Assembly (NCBI GenBank): GCA_020049245.1
Contig: JAIFLB010000057.1
Span: 1-5,809, forward strand
Direction of reading: 5' to 3'
DNA length: 5,809 nucleotides
DNA from: Betaproteobacteria bacterium
GTDB lineage: Bacteria > Pseudomonadota > Gammaproteobacteria > Burkholderiales > Thiobacillaceae
Shown: piece after piece, positions 3,429-5,809 of the stretch
Layout of the letters: every line of letters starts with the position of its first letter
Numbering within the stretch: the first letter of the stretch is position 1
The notes under the pieces: generated by a model
What the model was told of the DNA's origin: nothing
What the model saw: only the letters and a program-made list of their open reading frames with translations
The model's database searches: none
Program-made: the position numbers and the translations under genes

Positions 3429-5809
3429 TCCAAGCGGTAACGGCGGCTACGACGAGGACAGCATTCAGCAACTGGAAGGTCTGGAGGCGGTGCGCAAACG
3501 GCCTGGCATGTACATCGGCGACACCTCTGACGGTTCCGGCCTGCATCACATGGTGTTCGAAGTATTGGACAACGCCATTGACGAAGCGCTGGCCGGCTAT
3601 TGCGATGACATCAAGGTGATCATCCATCCGGACAACTCCATTTCCGTGTCAGACAACGGTCGCGGCATTCCGGTTGGCGTCAAGCTGGACGACAAGCACG
3701 AGCCGAAGCGTTCAGCCGCCGAGATTGTCATGGTCGTGCTGCATGCCGGCGGCAAGTTCAATCAGAACAGCTACAAGGTGTCCGGCGGTCTGCACGGTGT
3801 TGGCGTGTCTTGCGTTAATGCTTTGTCGAAGTGGTTGCGTCTGACGATCCACCGTGATGGCAAGAAGCACTTTATGGAATTCCATCGTGGTGCACCGATC
3901 AACCGGCTGATCGAAGTCCACAACGGCATCGAAGTATCGCCGCTGAAAGTGGTTGGTGACAGTGTTCGGCGAGGAACAGAAATCCACTTTTCAGCGGATG
4001 AGGAAATCTTCGGCAACGTCATCGATTTCCACTACGACGTGTTGTCCAAGCGGATCCGCGAACTCTCGTTCCTGAACAACGGCGTCAAGATCGAACTGAT
4101 CGATGAACGCGATGGACGCACTGAGAACTTCGCCTTCTCCGGCGGCGTAAAAGGTTTCGTCGAATACATCAATCGCGCAAAAACCGTGCTGCATCCCAAC
4201 GTGTTCTACGCCACGGGCGAATCCAAAGTCGGCGACAGCGGCGTCATGATCAGCAGCGAAGTTGCCATGCAGTGGAACAGCGGTTACCAGGAACAGGTGC
4301 TCTGCTTCACCAACAATATCCCCCAATCCGATGGCGGTACCCACCTGACCGGCTTGCGCGCCGCGATGACGCGGGTGATCAACAAGTACATCGAGGAACA
4401 CGAGATCGCCAAGAAGGCGAAAGTCGAAATCACCGGCGACGACATGCGCGAAGGCCTCGCCTGCGTGCTGTCGGTGAAGATGCCCGACCCGAAATTCGGC
4501 TCGCAGACCAAGATGAAACTGGTTTCCTCCGAAGCGCGTCCGGCGGTGGAAGAAACCGTCTCGCAAAAAAGATCGTCGAAGCAGCGCGAGCCCGCGAAGC
4601 CGCCCGCAAGGCGCGCGACATGACCCGCCGCAAGGGCGTGCTCGATTCCGCCGGCCTGCCTGGCAAGCTGGCCGATTGCCAGGAAAAGGATCCCGCTCTG
4701 TGCGAGCTTTACCTGGTCGAGGGTGATTCCGCCGGCGGTTCTGCCAAGCAGGGCCGTGACCGCAAGTTCCAGGCAATCCTGCCGCTGAAAGGCAAGATCC
4801 TCAACGTCGAAAAAGCACGTTTCGACAAGATGTTGTCGTCGCAGGAAGTCGTCACGTTGATCACCGCGCTCGGCACCGGCATCGGCACCGGTCTCGGCAA
4901 GGACGACTACAACCCGGCCAATCTCAGGTACCACCGCATCATCATCATGACCGACGCGGACGTCGACGGCTCGCACATCCGAACGTTGTTGCTCACCTTC
5001 TTCTATCGGCAAATGCCGGAGCTGGTCGAACGCGGCCACATCTACATTGCCCAGCCGCCGCTGTACAAGGTCAAGCAAGGCAAGCGCGAGACCTACCTGA
5101 AGGACGATTACGAATTCAAGCAATACCTGCTGCGCGAGGCGCTCAACGGCGCCGAACTGATCCCCGCAGCCGGTGCCGAAGCGCTGAGCAAGGAAACCTT
5201 CGAACGCATCGCGCGTGAATTCCTGCTCGCCGATGCCATGATCGAACGCCTGGCGCGGCGCATCGACCCGGACGTGCTTTACAGCCTGCTGAAGATTTCC
5301 ACCATCAGTCTGAACACCGAAGCCGATGCTCAGGCAGCGGCGCAACAATTGACCAGCCAACTCGCCAAGCTCGGTCCGGTCAAGATCAACCCGCTTCAAT
5401 ACGAAGGCGATCTCGGCTGGCGTCTGGAAATCATCCGTAGCAAGCATGGCATCGGTCACACCAGTTACCTCGACTACAACTTCGTCGAAGGCGGTGATTA
5501 CGACCAACTGCGCCGCACTGCAGAAATCCTGGTCGGCCTGCTACTGCCCGGCGCCGAAATCCGTCGCGGCGAAGCTCGCGCGCCGGCTTACGACTTCAAG
5601 CAAGCGCTCGACTGGCTGCTCAACGAGGTCAAGAAAAACCTCGGTGTGCAGCGCTACAAAGGTCTTGGCGAAATGAACCCGGAACAACTCTGGGAAACCA
5701 CGATGGACCCGCAAGTTCGCCGCCTGCTGCGTGTGCAGATCGAAGACGCCATCGCCGCCGACGGTATCTTCACCACGCTGATGGGTGAAGAAGTGGAACC
5801 GAGACGGCA
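3421..5809 (+). pseudogene. gyrB: DNA gyrase subunit B, frame broken near 4569, 3' end cut by window edge
   Basis: GyrB is the ATPase subunit of gyrase, which introduces negative supercoils together with GyrA. GTG 3421 is the start: AAGG lies six bases before it, no ATG precedes it in frame, and VRKRPGMYIG follows at the usual place. GHKL ATPase motifs are EVLDNAIDEA (Asn51), DNGRGIP (78-84) and GGLHGVGVS (122-130); the QTK loop is at 362-364. After SSEARPAVEETVSQK the frame runs into unrelated residues and stops at 4623. The correct frame resumes at 4569 as KIVEAARAREAARKARD. It carries Toprim motifs EGDSAGG (from 4719) and DADVDG (4953-4970), the long proteobacterial Toprim insertion and RYKGLGEMNPEQLW. 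About 17 family residues are absent at the join. The visible end, GEEVEPRR, lies about 16 residues before the usual C-terminus. An assembly or sequencing error is likelier than a real loss. Confidence 0.94.
4564..4572 (+). other. gyrB: Frameshift and missing segment in gyrB at an A6 run
   Basis: The upstream frame reads CAA AAA AGA (4564-4572) and the downstream frame reads AAG ATC from 4569. Remembered betaproteobacterial GyrB proteins carry about 17 more residues here (a LAEFL..NP.DAKII.G-like helix region) between the QTK-SSE segment and KIVEAAR. A loss of about 52 bases would explain both the gap and the -1 shift; the size is inferred. Confidence 0.78.

Noticed and set aside
4564..4625. 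Programmed -1 frameshifting as the normal way to make GyrB
   Set aside because: Frameshifting in gyrB is not a known family trait, the codon phase is not the dnaX type, and the missing residues would not be restored.
3991..5507. Long minus-strand open frames opposite gyrB (261 and 407 codons)
   Set aside because: They are antisense shadows of a GC-rich conserved gene; the plus strand encodes recognisable GyrB motifs throughout, and the minus-strand products show no recognisable family.
1..5809. A new mobile, defence or biosynthetic system
   Set aside because: The window is filled by conserved oriC-region genes and short spacers; no transposase, repeat array or unexplained gene-sized region remains.

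Overview
This window is the replication-origin neighbourhood of a proteobacterial chromosome. On the minus strand it carries the 5' part of rnpA (cut by the left edge) and a complete rpmH. Diverging from them on the plus strand are dnaA, a candidate oriC, dnaN and gyrB, the last running off the right edge. The syntax rnpA-rpmH / dnaA-dnaN-gyrB is the conserved oriC layout. A betaproteobacterium is the best fit. The 44-residue L34 is of the proteobacterial type, GyrB carries the long extra segment in its Toprim half seen in beta- and gammaproteobacteria, recF does not sit between dnaN and gyrB, and I see no GATC (Dam) site in the origin, which argues against an enterobacterial type. This placement comes from memory of these families, not from a search.

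Layout: 1-273 rnpA (minus, partial); 286-420 rpmH (minus) with a strong sigma70-type promoter at 465-493; 421-565 divergent control region with an extended -10 facing dnaA; 566-1935 dnaA, broken by a frameshift near 1408; 1936-2173 candidate oriC, with one perfect and several near-consensus DnaA boxes, an AT-rich stretch, short hairpins and a DnaA-trio-like repeat; 2174-3280 dnaN, intact; 3281-3420 spacer with an 11-bp inverted repeat; 3413-3428 a parS-like palindrome overlapping the gyrB start codon; 3421-5809 gyrB, broken by a frameshift near 4569 and cut by the right edge.

The genes form the replication start-up set. DnaA opens oriC, the beta clamp (DnaN) tethers polymerase III, gyrase relieves supercoils, and L34 and the RNase P protein serve translation and tRNA maturation. 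I see no mobile element, CRISPR array, RNA gene or new defence or biosynthesis system.

The main oddity is that two essential genes are each broken in the same way. dnaA and gyrB each lack a short conserved segment, about 20 and 17 residues by comparison with remembered homologues, and each shifts to the -1 frame at the join. Undetected assembly or sequencing errors explain this better than genuine pseudogenes. The most interesting likely-real features are the parS-like site on the gyrB start codon and the compact oriC.
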